From positions 239,745,047 through 239,809,046 of the forward strand of contig NC_085141.1 of the NCBI RefSeq assembly GCF_024139115.2: a stretch of DNA of 64,000 nt, in the 5' to 3' direction. The DNA comes from Armigeres subalbatus. Its lineage: Eukaryota; Arthropoda; Insecta; Diptera; Culicidae. Made by a program: the position numbers and the translations under genes. Below are positions 1 to 12,857 of the stretch, in pieces (the first letter of the stretch is position 1; each line of letters begins with the position of its first letter). Under the pieces are notes generated by a model that had not been told where the DNA came from, did no database searches, and was given only the letters and a program-made list of their open reading frames with translations.

Positions 1-3000
1 GAATTCTCATTCTTAAGGTCTCAAACGATACGAAAAGACCTCCTGTAGACCGCAGTGAGATTGATCTGCTTGGTTTGGTCCTTAAACCTTAGCCTCCAAG
101 GTTTTGTATGACGCTTCCAGGAATATTGAAGAAAATTATAAAATCCGTCATTTTGGGATAAATTTGAGAAAGCACTGTTGAATTCTCATTCTTAAGGTTT
201 CAAACGATACGTAAGGACCTCCTGTATACCGCAGTGAGATTGATTTACCTTGGTTTGGTCCCCAAACCTTAGCCTCCAAGGTTTTGTATGACGCTTCCAG
301 GAATATTGAAGAAAATTACAAAGTCCGTCAATTTGGGATAAATTTGAGAAGGCACTGTTGAATTCTCATTCCTAAGGTCTCAAACGATACGTAAGGACCT
401 CCTGTAACCTGCAGTGAGATTGTTTTACCTTGGTTTGGTCCCCAAACCTTAGCCTCCAAGGTTTTGTATGACGCTTCCAGGAATATTGAAGAAAATTATA
501 AAATCCGTCATTTTGGGATAAATTTGAGAAGGCACTGTTGAATTCTCATTCCTAAGGTCTCAAACGATACGTAAGGACCTCCTGTAGCCTGCAGTGAGAT
601 TGATTTACCTTGGTTTGGTCCCCAAACCTTAGCCTTCAAGGTTTTGTATGACGCTTTCAGGAATATTGAAGAAAATTATAAAATCCGTCATTTTGGGATA
701 AATTTGAGAAAGCACTGTTGAATTCTCATTCCTAAGATCTCAAACGATACGTAAGGACCTCCTGTAACCTGCAGTGAAATTGTTTTACCTTGGTTTGGTC
801 CCCAAACCTTAGCCTCCAAGGTTTTGTATGACGCTTCCAGGAATATTGAAGAAAATTATAAAATCCGTCATTTTGGGATAAATTTGAGAAGGCACTGTTG
901 AATTCTCATTCCTAAGGTCTCAAACGATACGTAAGGACCTCCTGTAGCCTGCAGTGAGATTGTTTTACCTTGGTTTGGTCCCCAAACCTTAGCCTCCAAG
1001 GTTTTGTATGACGCTTCCAGGAATATTGAAGAAAATTATAAAATCCGTCATTTTGGGATAAATTTGAGAAGGCACTGTTGAATTCTCATTCCTAAGGTCT
1101 CAAACGATACGTAAGGACCTCCTGTAGCCTGCAGTGAGATTGATTTACCTTGGTTTGGTCCCCAAACCTTAGCCTCCAAGGTTTTGTATGACGCTTCCAG
1201 GAATATTGAAGAAAATTATAAAATCCGTCATTTTGGGATAAATTTGAGAAAGCACTGTAGAATTCTCGTTCCTAAGGTCTCAAACGATACGTAAGGACCT
1301 CCTGTAGCCTGCAGTGAGATTGATTTACCTTGGTTTGGTCCCCAAACCTTAGCCTCCAAGGTTTTGTATGACGCTTCCAGGAATATTGAAGAAAATTATA
1401 AAATCCGTCATTTTGGGATAAATTCGAGAAAGCACTGTTGAATTCTCATTCCTAAGGTCTCAAACGATACGTAAGGACCTCCTGTAGCCCGCAGTGAGAT
1501 TTATCTGCCTTGGTTTGGTCCCCAAACCTTAGCCTCCAAGGTTTTGTATGACGCTTCTAGCAATATTGAAGAAAATTATAAAATCCGTCATTCTGGGATA
1601 AATTTGAGAAAGCACTGTTGAATTCTCATTCCTAAGGTCTTAAACGATACGTAAGGACCTCCTGTAGCCCGCAGTGAGATTGATTTACTTTGGTTTGGTC
1701 CCCAAACCTTAGCCTCCAAGGTTTTGTATGACGCTTCCAGGAATATTGAAGAAAATTATAAAATCCGTCATTTTGGGATAAATTCGAGAAAGCCCTGTAG
1801 AATTCTCATTCCTAAGGTCTCAAACGATACGTAAGGACCTTCTGTAGACCACAGTGAAATTGATTTACCTTGGTTTGGTCCCCAAACCTTAGCCTCCAAG
1901 GTTTTGTATAACACTTCCAGGAATATTGAAGAAAATTATAAAATCCGTCATTTTGGGATAAATTTGAGAAAGCACTGTTGAATTCTCATTCTTAAGGTCT
2001 CAAACGATACGTAAGGACCTCCTGTAGCCCGCAGTGAGATTGATCTGCCTTGGTTTGGTCCCCAAACCTTAGCCTCCAAGGTTTTGTATGACGCTTCTAG
2101 CAATATTGAAGAAAATTATAAAATCCGTCATTTTGGGATAAATTTGAGAAAGCACTGTAGAATTCTCATTCCTAAGGTCTCAAACGATACGTAAGGACCT
2201 CCTGTAGCCCGCAGTGAGATTGATTTACCTTGGTTTGGTCCCCAAACCTTAGCCTCCAAGGTTTTGTATGACGCTTCCAGGAATATTGAAGAAAATTATA
2301 AAATCCGTCATTTTGGGATAAATTTGAGAAAGCACTGTTGAATTCTCATTCCTAAGGTCTCAAACGATACGTAAGGACCTCCTGTAGCCTGCAGTGAGAT
2401 TGATTTACCTTGGTTTGGTCCCCAAACCTTAGCCTCCAAGGTTTTGTATGACGCTTCCAGGAATATTGAAGAAAATTATAAAATCCGTCATTTTGGGATA
2501 AATTCGAGAAAGCACTGTAGAATTCTCATTCCTAAGGTCTCAAACGATACGTAAGGACCTCCTGTAGCCCGCAGTGAGATTGATTTACCTTGGTTTGGTC
2601 CCCAAACCTTAGCCTCCAAGGTTTTGTATGACGCTTCCAGGAATATTGAAGAAAATTATAAAATCCGTCATTTTGGGATAAATTCGAGAAAGCACTGTTG
2701 AATTCTCATTCCTAAGGTCTCAAACGATACGTAAGGACCTCCTGTAGCCCGCAGTGAGATTTATCTGCCTTGGTTTGGTCCCCAAACCTTAGCGTCCAGG
2801 TTTTGTATGACGCTTCTAGCAATATTGAAGAAAATTATAAAATCCGTCATTTTGGGATAAATTTGAGAAAGCACTGTTGAATTCTCATTCCTAAGGTCTT
2901 AAACGATACGTAAGGACTTTCTGTAGCCCGCAGTGAGATTGATTTACCTTGGTTTGGTCCCCAAACCTTAGCCTCCAAGGTTTTGTATGACGCTTCCAGG

Positions 3001-6000
3001 AATATTGAAGAAAATTATAAAATCCGTCATTTTGGGATAAATTCGAGAAAGCACTGTAGAATTCTCATTCCTAAGGTCTCAAACGATACGTAAGGACCTC
3101 CTGTAGCCCGCAGTGAGATTGATTTACCTTGGTTTGGTCCCCAAACCTTAGCCTCCAAGGTTTTGTATGACGCTTCTAGGAATATTGAAGAAAATTATAA
3201 AATCCGTCATTTTGGGATAAATTCGAGAAAGCACTGTAGAATTCTCATTCCTAAGGTCTCAAACGATACGTAAGGACCTCCTGTAGCCCGCAGTGAGATT
3301 GATTTACCTTGGTTTGGTCCCCAAACCTTAGCCTCCAAGGTTTTGTATGACACTTCCAGGAATATTGAAGAAAATTATAAAATCCGTCATTTTGGGATAA
3401 ATTTGAGAAAGCACTGTTGAATTCTCATTCCTAAGGACTCAAACGATACGTAAGGACTTTCTGTAGACCGCAGTGAGATTGATTTACCTTGGTTTGGTCC
3501 CCAAACCTTAGCCTCCAAGGTTTTGTATGACGCTTCTAGGAATATTGAAGAAAATTATAAAATCCGTCATTTTGGGATAAATTTGAGAAAGCACTGTTGA
3601 ATTCTCATTCCTAAGGACTCAAACGATACGTAAGGACTTTCTGTAGACCGTAGTGAGATTGATTTACCTTGGTTTGGTCCCCAAACCTTAGCCTCCAAGG
3701 TTTTGTATGACACTTCCAGGAATATTGAAGAAAATTATAAAATCTGTCATTTTGGGATAAATTTGAGAAAGCACTGTTGAATTCTCATTCTTAAGGTCTC
3801 AAACGATACGTAAGGACCTCCTGTAGCCCGCAGTGAGATTGATCTGCCTTGGTTTGGTCCCCAAACCTTAGCCTCACCGGTTTTGTATGACGCTTCTAGC
3901 AATATTGAAGAAAATTATAAAATCCGTCATTTTGGGATAAATTTGAGAAAGCACTGTTGAATTCTCATTCCTAAGGTCTTAAACGATACGTAAGGACTTT
4001 CTGTAGCCCGCAGTGAGATTGATTTACCTTGGTTTGGTCCCCAAACCTTAGCCTCCAAGGTTTTGTATGACACTTCCAGGAATATTGAAGAAAATTATAA
4101 AATCCGTCATTTTGGGATAAATTTGAGAAAGCACTGTAGAATTCTCATTCCTAAGGTCTCAAACGATACGTAAAGACCTCCTGTAGCCCGCAGTGAGATT
4201 GATTTACCTTGGTTTGGTCCCCAAACCTTAGCCTCCAAGGTTTTGTATGACGCTTCCAGCAATATTGAAGAAAATTATAAAATCCGTCATTTCAGGATAA
4301 ATTTGAGAAAGCACTGTTGAATTCTCATTCCTAAGGACTCAAACGATACGTAAGGACTTTCTGTAGACCGCAGTGAGATTGATTTACCTTGGTTTGGTCC
4401 CCAAACCTTAGCCTCCAAGGTTTTGTATGACACTTCCAGGAATATTGAAGAAAATTATAAAATCTGTCATTTTGGGATAAATTTGAGAAAGCACTGTAGA
4501 ATTCTCATTCCTAAGGTCTCAAACGATACGTAAGGACCTTCTGTAGACCACAGTCAGATTGATTTACCTTGGTTTGGTCCCCAAACCTTAGCCTCCAAGG
4601 TTTTGTATGACGCTTCTAGCAATATTGAAGAAAATTATAAAATCCGTCATTTTGGGAAAAATTCGAGAAAGCACTGTTGAATTCTCATTCTTAAGGTCTC
4701 AAACGATACGTAAGGACCTCCTGTAGACCGCAGTGAGATTGATCTGCTTGGTTTGGTCCTTAAACCTTAGCCTCCAAGGTTTTGTATGACGCTTCCAGGA
4801 ATATTGAAGAAAATTATAAAATCCGTCATTTTGGGATAAATTTGAGAAAGCACTGTTGAATTCTCATTCTTAAGGTTTCAAACGATACGTAAGGACCTCC
4901 TGTAGACCGCAGTGAGATTGATTTACCTTGGTTTGGTCCCCAAACCTTAGCCTCCAAGGTTTTGTATGACGCTTCCAGGAATATTGAAGAAAATTACAAA
5001 GTCCGTCAATTTGGGATAAATTTGAGAAGGCACTGTTGAATTCTCATTCCTAAGGTCTCAAACGATACGTAAGGACCTCCTGTAACCTGCAGTGAGATTG
5101 TTTTACCTTGGTTTGGTCCCCAAACCTTAGCCTCCAAGGTTTTGTATGACGCTTCCAGGAATATTGAAGAAAATTATAAAATCCGTCATTTTGGGATAAA
5201 TTTGAGAAGGCACTGTTGAATTCTCATTCCTAAGGTCTCAAACGATACGTAAGGACCTCCTGTAGCCTGCAGTGAGATTGATTTACCTTGGTTTGGTCCC
5301 CAAACCTTAGCCTTCAAGGTTTTGTATGACGCTTTCAGGAATATTGAAGAAAATTATAAAATCCGTCATTTTGGGATAAATTTGAGAAAGCACTGTTGAA
5401 TTCTCATTCCTAAGGTCTCAAACAATACGTAAGGACCTCCTGTAGCCTGCAGTGAGATTGTTTTACCTTAGTTTGGTCCCCAAACCTTAGCCTCCAAGGT
5501 TTTGTATGACGCTTCCAGGAATATTGAAGAAAATTATAAAATCCGTCATTTTGGGATAAATTTGAGAAAGCACTGTTGAATTCTCATTCCTAAGGTCTCA
5601 AACGATACGTAAGGACCTCCTGTAGCCTGCAGTGAGATTGATTTACCTTGGTTTGGTCCCCAAACCTTAGCCTCCAAGGTTTTGTATGACGCTTTCAGGA
5701 ATATTGAAGAAAATTATAAAATCCGTCATTTTGGGATAAATTTGAGAAAGCACTGTTGAATTCTCATTCCTAAGATCTCAAACGATACGTAAGGACCTCC
5801 TGTAGCCTGCAGTGAGATTGTTTTACCTTGGTTTGGTCCCCAAACCTTAGCCTCCAAGGTTTTGTATGACGCTTCCAGGAATATTGAAGAAAATTATAAA
5901 ATCCGTCATTTTGGGATAAATTTGAGAAGGCACTGTTGAATTCTCATTCCTAAGGTCTCAAACGATACGTAAGGACCTCCTGTAGCCTGCAGTGAGATTG

Positions 6001-7264
6001 ATTTACCTTGGTTTGGTCCCCAAACCTTAGCCTCCAAGGTTTTGTATGACGCTTCCAGGAATATTGAAGAAAATTATAAAATCCGTCATTTTGGGATAAA
6101 TTTGAGAAAGCACTGTAGAATTCTCGTTCCTAAGGTCTCAAACGATACGTAAGGACCTCCTGTAGCCTGCAGTGAGATTGATTTACCTTGGTTTGGTCCC
6201 CAAACCTTAGCCTCCAAGGTTTTGTATGACGCTTCCAGGAATATTGAAGAAAATTATAAAATCCGTCATTTTGGGATAAATTCGAGAAAGCACTGTTGAA
6301 TTCTCATTCCTAAGGTCTCAAACGATACGTAAGGACCTCCTGTAGCCCGCAGTGAGATTTATCTGCCTTGGTTTGGTCCCCAAACCTTAGCCTCCAAGGT
6401 TTTGTATGACGCTTCTAGCAATATTGAAGAAAATTATAAAATCCGTCATTCTGGGATAAATTTGAGAAAGCACTGTTGAATTCTCATTCCTAAGGTCTTA
6501 AACGATACGTAAGGACCTCCTGTAGCCCGCAGTGAGATTGATTTACTTTGGTTTGGTCCCCAAACCTTAGCCTCCAAGGTTTTGTATGACGCTTCCAGGA
6601 ATATTGAAGAAAATTATAAAATCCGTCATTTTGGGATAAATTCGAGAAAGCCCTGTAGAATTCTCATTCCTAAGGTCTCAAACGATACGTAAGGACCTTC
6701 TGTAGACCACAGTGAAATTGATTTACCTTGGTTTGGTCCCCAAACCTTAGCCTCCAAGGTTTTGTATAACACTTCCAGGAATATTGAAGAAAATTATAAA
6801 ATCCGTCATTTTGGGATAAATTTGAGAAAGCACTGTTGAATTCTCATTCCTAAGGTCTCAAACGATACGTAAGGACCTCCTGTAGCCTGCAATCAGATTG
6901 ATTTACCTTGGTTTGGTCCCCAAACCTTAGCCTCCAAGGTTTTGTATGACACTTCCAGGAATATTGAAGAAAATTATAAATCCGTCATTTTGGGATAAAT
7001 TTGAGAAAGCACTGTTGAATTCTCATTCTTAAGGTCTCAAACGATACGAAAAGACCTCCTGTAGACCGCAGTGAGATTGATCTGCCTTGGTTTGGTCCTT
7101 AAACCTTAGCCTCCAAGGTTTTGTATGACGCTTCCAGGAATATTGAAGAAAATTACAAAATCCGTCATTTTGGGATAAATTTGAGAAAGCACTGTTGAAT
7201 TCTCATTCCTAAGGTCTCAAACGATACGTGAGGACCTCCTGTAGCCCTCTGTGAGATTCGTTTA
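1..7264. repeat. 180-bp satellite array, 40 complete units plus a partial one
   Basis: Units start with GAATTCTCATTC and recur at 1, 180, 360, 540 and so on. Single-base deletions shift the register near 66, 2798, 4747 and 6980. I count 40 full units and a partial 41st from 7197. The window opens inside the array, so its true left end is not seen. Each unit carries a strongly conserved block around AAACCTTAGCCTCCAAGG, which can fold because AAACCTT pairs with AAGGTTT. Variation is concentrated after CTCCTGTAG and near GCACTGT(T/A)G. No ORF of note is present. The array resembles the roughly 180-bp piRNA-producing satellite reported from Aedes, but that identity is inferred from period and context only. 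Confidence 0.97.
4679..6837. repeat. Higher-order duplication of satellite block 1-1979
   Basis: Unit variants occur in the same order in two blocks. Units starting at 1, 180, 360 and 540 match those at 4679, 4858, 5038 and 5218. They share private marks: TGATCTGCTTGG with TCCTTAAACC, ATTACAAAGTCCGTCAATT, CTGTAACCTGC with TTGTTTTACC, and GCCTTCAAGG with CGCTTTCAGG. The order resumes with CCTAAGATCT (720 and 5758), AATTCTCGTT (1260 and 6118), TTCTGGGATA (1440 and 6298), AGCCCTGTAG (1620 and 6478) and GTATAACACTTCC (1800 and 6658). The second block has two extra units (5398-5757) and lacks the unit at 900. The unit at 7017 again resembles unit 1. Confidence 0.85.
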
Positions 7265-7560
7265 CTTCAGATTGATGCATGCACCTCAGCCTCCAAAATT
7301 TAGTAGTTAGCCTCCAAACTTGCATGCAAGTTGATTCAGTAAAATTTAAATTCGTATATTTAACGCTTTCCAAGAGGTATACTTAAAGTTTTTATATGCT
7401 ACCCGATTGGAAATAATTAAATAATTAATTTCCAATTGTTAGTTTTTCATTAAAAGGCCCTAAAACCTTAGCCTCCAACAATTTGTAGTTAGCCTCCAAG
7501 GAACCTTACAACAGCACATTATTTTTGGAGGCTAAATGGAGGCTAACTACAAATCGCCGG
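7265..7560. repeat. Decayed satellite flank with repeated and inverted AGCCTCCAA motifs
   Basis: Outside the regular array the motif TTAGCCTCCAA or CAGCCTCCAA recurs about four times (7287-7315, 7468-7505). It then appears inverted as TTGGAGGCTAA and TGGAGGCTAACTACAAAT (7527-7553). GTTAGCCTCCAAGG near 7488 and its reverse complement near 7540 can form a hairpin. These are either very degraded satellite units or separate sites sharing the conserved core of the satellite. Confidence 0.6.
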
Positions 7561-7570
7561 TTTTCACCCC

Positions 7571-9085
7571 ATTACATTTCAAGAACTTGAAACGATTTGT
7601 TTTAATCTAGGAAAAACGGCTGGTATTGATAATGTTAATGCTAAAATTATACAAGATTGCTTTCATGTCATCGGACACAACCTGCTGGACCTGATAAATG
7701 AATCATTGCAAACTGGGCACGTGCCACAAGTTTGGAAGGAATCTCTTGTGATTCCTATACAAAAAGTTGCTGGAACGATTAAAGCCGAAGAGTTTCGTCC
7801 CATCAACATGTTGCACACAGTAGAGAAAATTTTAGAACTTGTTGTTAAAGGCCAGCTACTTATGTATTTAAATAGTAATAACTTGTTAATACCGGAACAA
7901 TCGGGATACCGGGAGGTCACTCCTGCGAAACCGCTTTGAACTTGGTATTAGCTAAATGGAAAGAAAGCATAGAGCATAAAGATACGATTGTTGCTGTGTT
8001 CTTGGATCTTAAACGCGCTTTTGAGACAATTTCTAGGCCCTTATTGTTGAAAACTTTGGAGCGCTTTGGAATTTCAGGTTCTGCATACAATTGGTTTAAA
8101 AGCTATTTGTCTGACAGAACTCAACGGACTGCTTTTAATGATTCTGTATCTCGTCCCATGGAGAACACCCTAGGAGTGCCACAGGGAAGTGTATTGGGGC
8201 CCTTTTGTTTATTATGTATATAAATGACATGCGACGGGTTTTACGTTTTGTGATATAAACTTATTCGCAGATGATACTGTGTTATTCATTGCAGCTAGAG
8301 ACTTAGAAGATGCGATTGAACGCTTGAATGAAGATTTGCATTCTTTAAGTAGATGGTTGAAGTACAAACAGTTGAAATTGAATATTAGTAAAACAAAGTA
8401 CATGATTATTTCATGAAATCGTTCAATTGATAATGTCTCTGTGAAAATTGATGACGAGACACTTGATCGCGTACGGGAAATTAAATATCTTGGCGTGATT
8501 ATTGATGATAAATTGAAATTTGACCAACATATTGACAATGTCATCAAGAAAATAGCCAAGAAGTATGGAATCCTCTGTCGACTGAAAAACGAATTAAATA
8601 TTGCTAGCAAAATACAGTTGTACAAATCAATCATCTCTCATCACTTGGACTTTTGTCCATCTATTTTGTTTTTAGCAAATCAGACACAAATATCGAGATT
8701 GCAGCGTTTGCAGAATAAGATTATGCGTTTGATTTTGAGATGTAACAGATTCACTTCCTCAACTTTTTTGTTGGATGCTTTGCAGTGGCTCTCGGTGAAG
8801 CAAAGAATTGTGTATTTGACAATGGTGTTCATTTTTAAAGTAATTAACGGATTGCTGCCTCGATATTTGTGTGATCGAATTGAAAGAGGAAGTGACATTC
8901 ATAGATATAACACTAGAAGCGCGGAAGATATAAGAACACCATACTTTTTGCATGGAGCTTCACAAAATTCTTTGTTTTTTAAAGGTATCAATTATTTCAA
9001 TTCGATGCCTACACATATCAAACGTGCAACGACATTATCACAGTTTAAGAGACTTTGTGTTTCACACGTAAAAGCTGCCTTTTAA
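7571..9085 (+). pseudogene. 5'-truncated non-LTR (LINE) reverse transcriptase, CR1/Jockey-like, no RNase H
   Basis: This is the reverse transcriptase of a non-LTR retrotransposon. Going downstream one sees KTAGIDNVNAKI, EFRPINMLHTVEKILE, VFLDLKRAFETI, GVPQGSVLGP, FADDTVL, SKTKYMII and KYLGVIIDDKLKF. A C-terminal part follows with YNTRSAEDIRTPYF and LFFKGINYFNSMP and ends at a TAA at 9083-9085. The endonuclease domain is missing, so the copy is 5' truncated. Frameshifts lie near 7917, near 8203 (just after the VPQGS motif) and near 8255, and an in-frame TGA lies at 8414-8416. AATAAA follows about 30 bases after the stop. Absence of a C-terminal RNase H fits CR1, L2 or Jockey-type elements; the exact clade is uncertain. 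Confidence 0.88.
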
Positions 9086-11454
9086 GCAGCTACTTAGTTG
9101 ACTTTTATAATTCAATAAATTTTGTATCTTGACGAAGTTTGACCTACGGATTGTTTGTTTGGACAATTGTATTTTATATTTATTGAGGCCATGATAAACT
9201 GTTTTGTTCGCCTAGATGATGATGATGGATTTTATATATATTGACGTAATTGTAATCTGACCTTTTTGTGTAGTCTACAAAAGTTTGAGTCTCGCGCGCG
9301 CAAAGCAGATATGGATGATTTTAAAATTTATGTACAGACTTGCGCATTTTCAACTGTTTGAATGATTCTTCGGATTAGTAATGGGCGATCTGGTAGAGTT
9401 TTGTTCCGTGGCTGATACCGAAACTTTTGATATCGACGGAGCGGTAACACAAGTTTTAGTTTTGTTGACGACTTAGATTATTAATTTTATTGATGCTTAC
9501 GAGTGATAAACGTGGTCTTGTATAAACATGAAACGCGATTCTTGGTGGAACTTTTGAAATCTGTGCGAGAGGTATCACAAGTTTTGCATTTTAGTATAAA
9601 CTCGAAGTATCACTACCGATGCTTATGAGAATCTGTAGATGAAAACAACAGTTTTTTTTAATTTACATTTTTTGCTGGATAGTAATGAAAAGTTATGTAA
9701 TTCATATCTGTGATGGTAATCAGATCGTTTTTGTTTTTTGCAAATCTGATTAAATTGTTATTATATCATTCAATTAATTATCTTAAAGATAAATCGTCTA
9801 GCTCAAACCTTTGTAGGGGTATGTGGCGGGACCATCATCATCATCATCATCATACATTTCCCAACACTGCTCCGACGAGCGTTTGTGATTTTGCTACTGA
9901 CGGAAACTTCCTTCAGTGCCGCGGGAATGGAACCGACGCCATTGTTTGCTATCAACCCTTTCTTTTCATAAAATGATAATCCTGAAATAGTCAATTATCA
10001 ATCCACATTGCGTCTTTAGAATCACTCACAGCAATCAAACGTTAACCTTATGTTAAAAAATCACTTCTGCTGCTGTCCGACGGCCGCTCGATAATTTTTC
10101 GCTAAGACGCATATAAAAGTTCAGCACCGCCACTGATATCCCGAGACCGCAATCGACGCCTAAGAAGAACAGATTTTCTTTCCACAAAGCACTCTTCTAA
10201 TCACTGATAGAAGCGAAACGATAGTCTGAGCATTGCGTGGATATTTCTCTTGAGTACTGCTACTTTCGGCGACGGTCAGCGCATTCTAATTCAATGTTTT
10301 AAATAGTTGGGGAAAATCTAAAAGAGTTCGTCGATCGATTAATACCAAAATCTCGAAAATCGGTACTTTTCGTGAAGGTCTCAAATTTGAATATACAGAT
10401 TTACCTCCCTATCTTCATAAAGGACGTAATCCTACGTCGAAAATTAGCCCCCCCTAGAAATTTTCGTTAGTTACGCCAATGTCTATGTTGATCCGAATGC
10501 CCGATCTATGTATCGAAGTACTACGCCTACGCCTTGTAGTGTTTGTTTTCTTCTCTACAAAAGTGGCCTGTTTCATCCAAGCTTTGCATCGATTCATTTC
10601 ACGTCGCGAAAAGAGTGCCAAACTTTTTCGACAACGGAACATATTTTGTTGGGTGTGAAAGCCGATGAAAAAATCTTGCCGAATTTACGATCAAACAAGT
10701 ACAACGATGCAGTGTCAAAGTGGTATGCGAACGAAAGAATTCTGATGGTATTAGGAGAAACAACGGTTTTGTCAAGGGCCTCATACGCCTGTCACTGGGG
10801 AACAAAGCTTGTGTACTCTGCATCGAAGCTTAGAACCGGTGTTAGGGCGCAATCGTTAATGCGAACATTTTTATATTCGGTTAGTTACTGCAAATAAATT
10901 CTTTTTCGAGTCCCTTTAATCAAGCAGGTATCTCAAGCATACCACATCGTTATAATGCTGCATGATTGAGTGTTTAATTTTGTTAAAATATCGAAAACAA
11001 AAGAGTGCATAAAATTGCTTCGCCATAACAAAAAGGTGGTAGAGAATTAACACTGTTGTTTACAGTTTAGAACCAAATCCAGATGTCGCACATGTTGGGG
11101 TAGGGATTCAGTGCTCCGCCTTCTCCCCCTGGGTTTTGTATGAGGATATGACAACTCTTCTGGCCCAGGTGGAGTGCTGCTGCACAACAATAAGAAACAT
11201 ATCAAATTCCTTCCCATTGCTTTGTTTTTGATGAAATGAACATCGGAGCCATGAGATGAAGTCCAGGAGCAGTTCCTCTATATTATCTTATAATTAACAT
11301 TTAGTTGGGAAAGGACATAGACCAAAATACTCGTGGTGACTCAAGGTTAGAAATTACTTTATTCAGGAAGGACGGGTGAAGGGGATCTTCCCTCTAAATA
11401 CAAGCGGAATATAGCACATGAAGCGAAACCCGGATTATTGTTCTTTAACCACAC
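9086..11454. other. Stretch without recognised gene
   Basis: I see no convincing coding region. A short (CAT)n microsatellite lies at 9832-9853. A TATA-like CATATAAAAG sits at 10109-10118 but no supported transcript follows. A 129-codon plus-strand frame at 10508-10897 has no recognisable domain and is probably chance. Confidence 0.5.
9832..9853. repeat. (CAT)n microsatellite
   Basis: About seven perfect CAT/ATC triplets in tandem. Confidence 0.9.
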
Positions 11455-11842
11455 ATTTTCAAAAGGAAAGTGCTGCGTACCATCTATAGTGGGGTGCAGA
11501 TAGCGGACGGAACGTGGAGGAGGCGAATGAGCCAGGAGTTGCATCAACTGTTGGGAGAATTATCCATCGTTCACACCGTGAAAATCGGACGATTGCGGTG
11601 GGCCGGTCCCGTATCCAGAATGTCGGATAGAAATCAGGTGAAAGGGTTCTAGACAACGATCCGACGGACACAAAAAGACGAGGAGCGCAGCGAGCAAGGT
11701 GGATCAATCCGGTGGAGGACGATTTGCGGACCTTTCGTAGACTGCATGGTTGGCGACGTGCAGCCATGAACCAAACCGAATGGATAAGACTTTTATGTAC
11801 TGCACAGGCCACTCTAGCCTTAGTCTGAGCAAATGAATAAAT
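11455..11842 (+). pseudogene. RTE LINE 3'-end fragment
   Basis: This segment parallels the C-terminal end of the RTE polyprotein at 24670-25043. It reads VLRTIYSGVQIADGTWRRR, then ELHQLLGELSIVH, then IGRLRWAGPVSRMSD. A frameshift near 11640 is followed by TKRRGAQRARWI and a final ALV stop, and by ATAAATAAA-type sequence. It is a 5'-truncated, frameshifted dead copy. The RTE clade assignment rests on the near-complete element elsewhere in the window. Confidence 0.85.
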
Positions 11843-12857
11843 AAACCACACATATGACCGGAATATATTCACCACTTGAAACGCGCACTGGATTTGATAT
11901 TTTTTCAGTTATAATCAACACCACTTTTCCTTTTCTGTTTAGCTACGCTCTAACCTGTTGGCAGGTTAGATTTCGGTTGACATCTTTCATTTCTTTATTA
12001 AGACTGCGCCGCCATGAGCCTCTGGGTCTGCTTCTGCTGCAATGTGCCGCTGGGTTCCAGTCTAAAGGCTCCCCAGACCTGTGTGATTTCATCGCCGCGA
12101 CGGCGCTATGTTCCATTTACGCTACCATTAACCATACGAACGACGACAGAATTGATATCGCCAAGCAATAGAATCACGTCGCGTGTGTTTGGGGGAGCCT
12201 TGTTTACAAATTTCGTTTCCGCCCCTACATAAGATGTGACCGGTGCCCAGCTCCTTTCATTCCAGAAAGCTATTATTGTGTAAAAATGTTAAATAAAACC
12301 ATTTTCTCAAAGCATATCATTTGCCAGCTGCGCCGAAAATGCTCAGCCATGATAAATTCAACCAGTGTGGAAGTATTGTTATCTCATGATAATTATAAGC
12401 CTGATAAGAAATCCATCAAGTAGGAACGATTTTCACTTATCTTCTAGGTTCGGTCTAGAGTGCCATCACCATACTCATGGAAATCAAAAATCCGTCGCTT
12501 ACGGCTAACAAAAAACAAGGCAGGCACAATACGTGTGTAAAAATTCATTTTGAATGTAAACATGTGACGTCACTACTATCTTCGCATAAGCTGAGCCGAG
12601 ACGATGCTATACGGTCTTAGCATGCTTACTTTTGCACTCCAACATGCGGCAATAAAATATGCGTCATACTTGAATTGTCATTTTTCTTACGAGCCTACTT
12701 TGTTTTCTGTATACCGTGGTCGGAAACATCAACATATAAGAAGAATGATTCTCTTGGTAATACATAGCAACACCATTCAACAACGAGTGCCGTTTGCTGA
12801 GGCCAAGCTTTTATGCCGTGTCGATATGGGGAGTAATATTTGAATTTCACCTACATT
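11843..12857. other. Stretch without recognised gene
   Basis: Short frames at 11854-12171 and 12604-12843 show no domain I recognise. An AATAAA-containing AT-rich part lies near 12290. I see nothing else to support. Confidence 0.4.

Noticed and set aside
1..7264. CRISPR-like regular repeats
   Set aside because: The units are contiguous and about 180 bp long with no unique spacers; this is a eukaryotic satellite.
10109..10118. TATA-box promoter (CATATAAAAG)
   Set aside because: No transcript or coding region of credible quality follows; TATA-like words are common in AT-rich DNA.
10508..10897. 129-codon ORF as a host gene
   Set aside because: No recognisable domain, no splice or polyadenylation support, and a composition like its surroundings.
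12013..12075. Possible retroelement coding fragment on the minus strand (frame around 12013-12075)
   Set aside because: A vague resemblance to mosquito retroelement proteins, too short and without a diagnostic motif.
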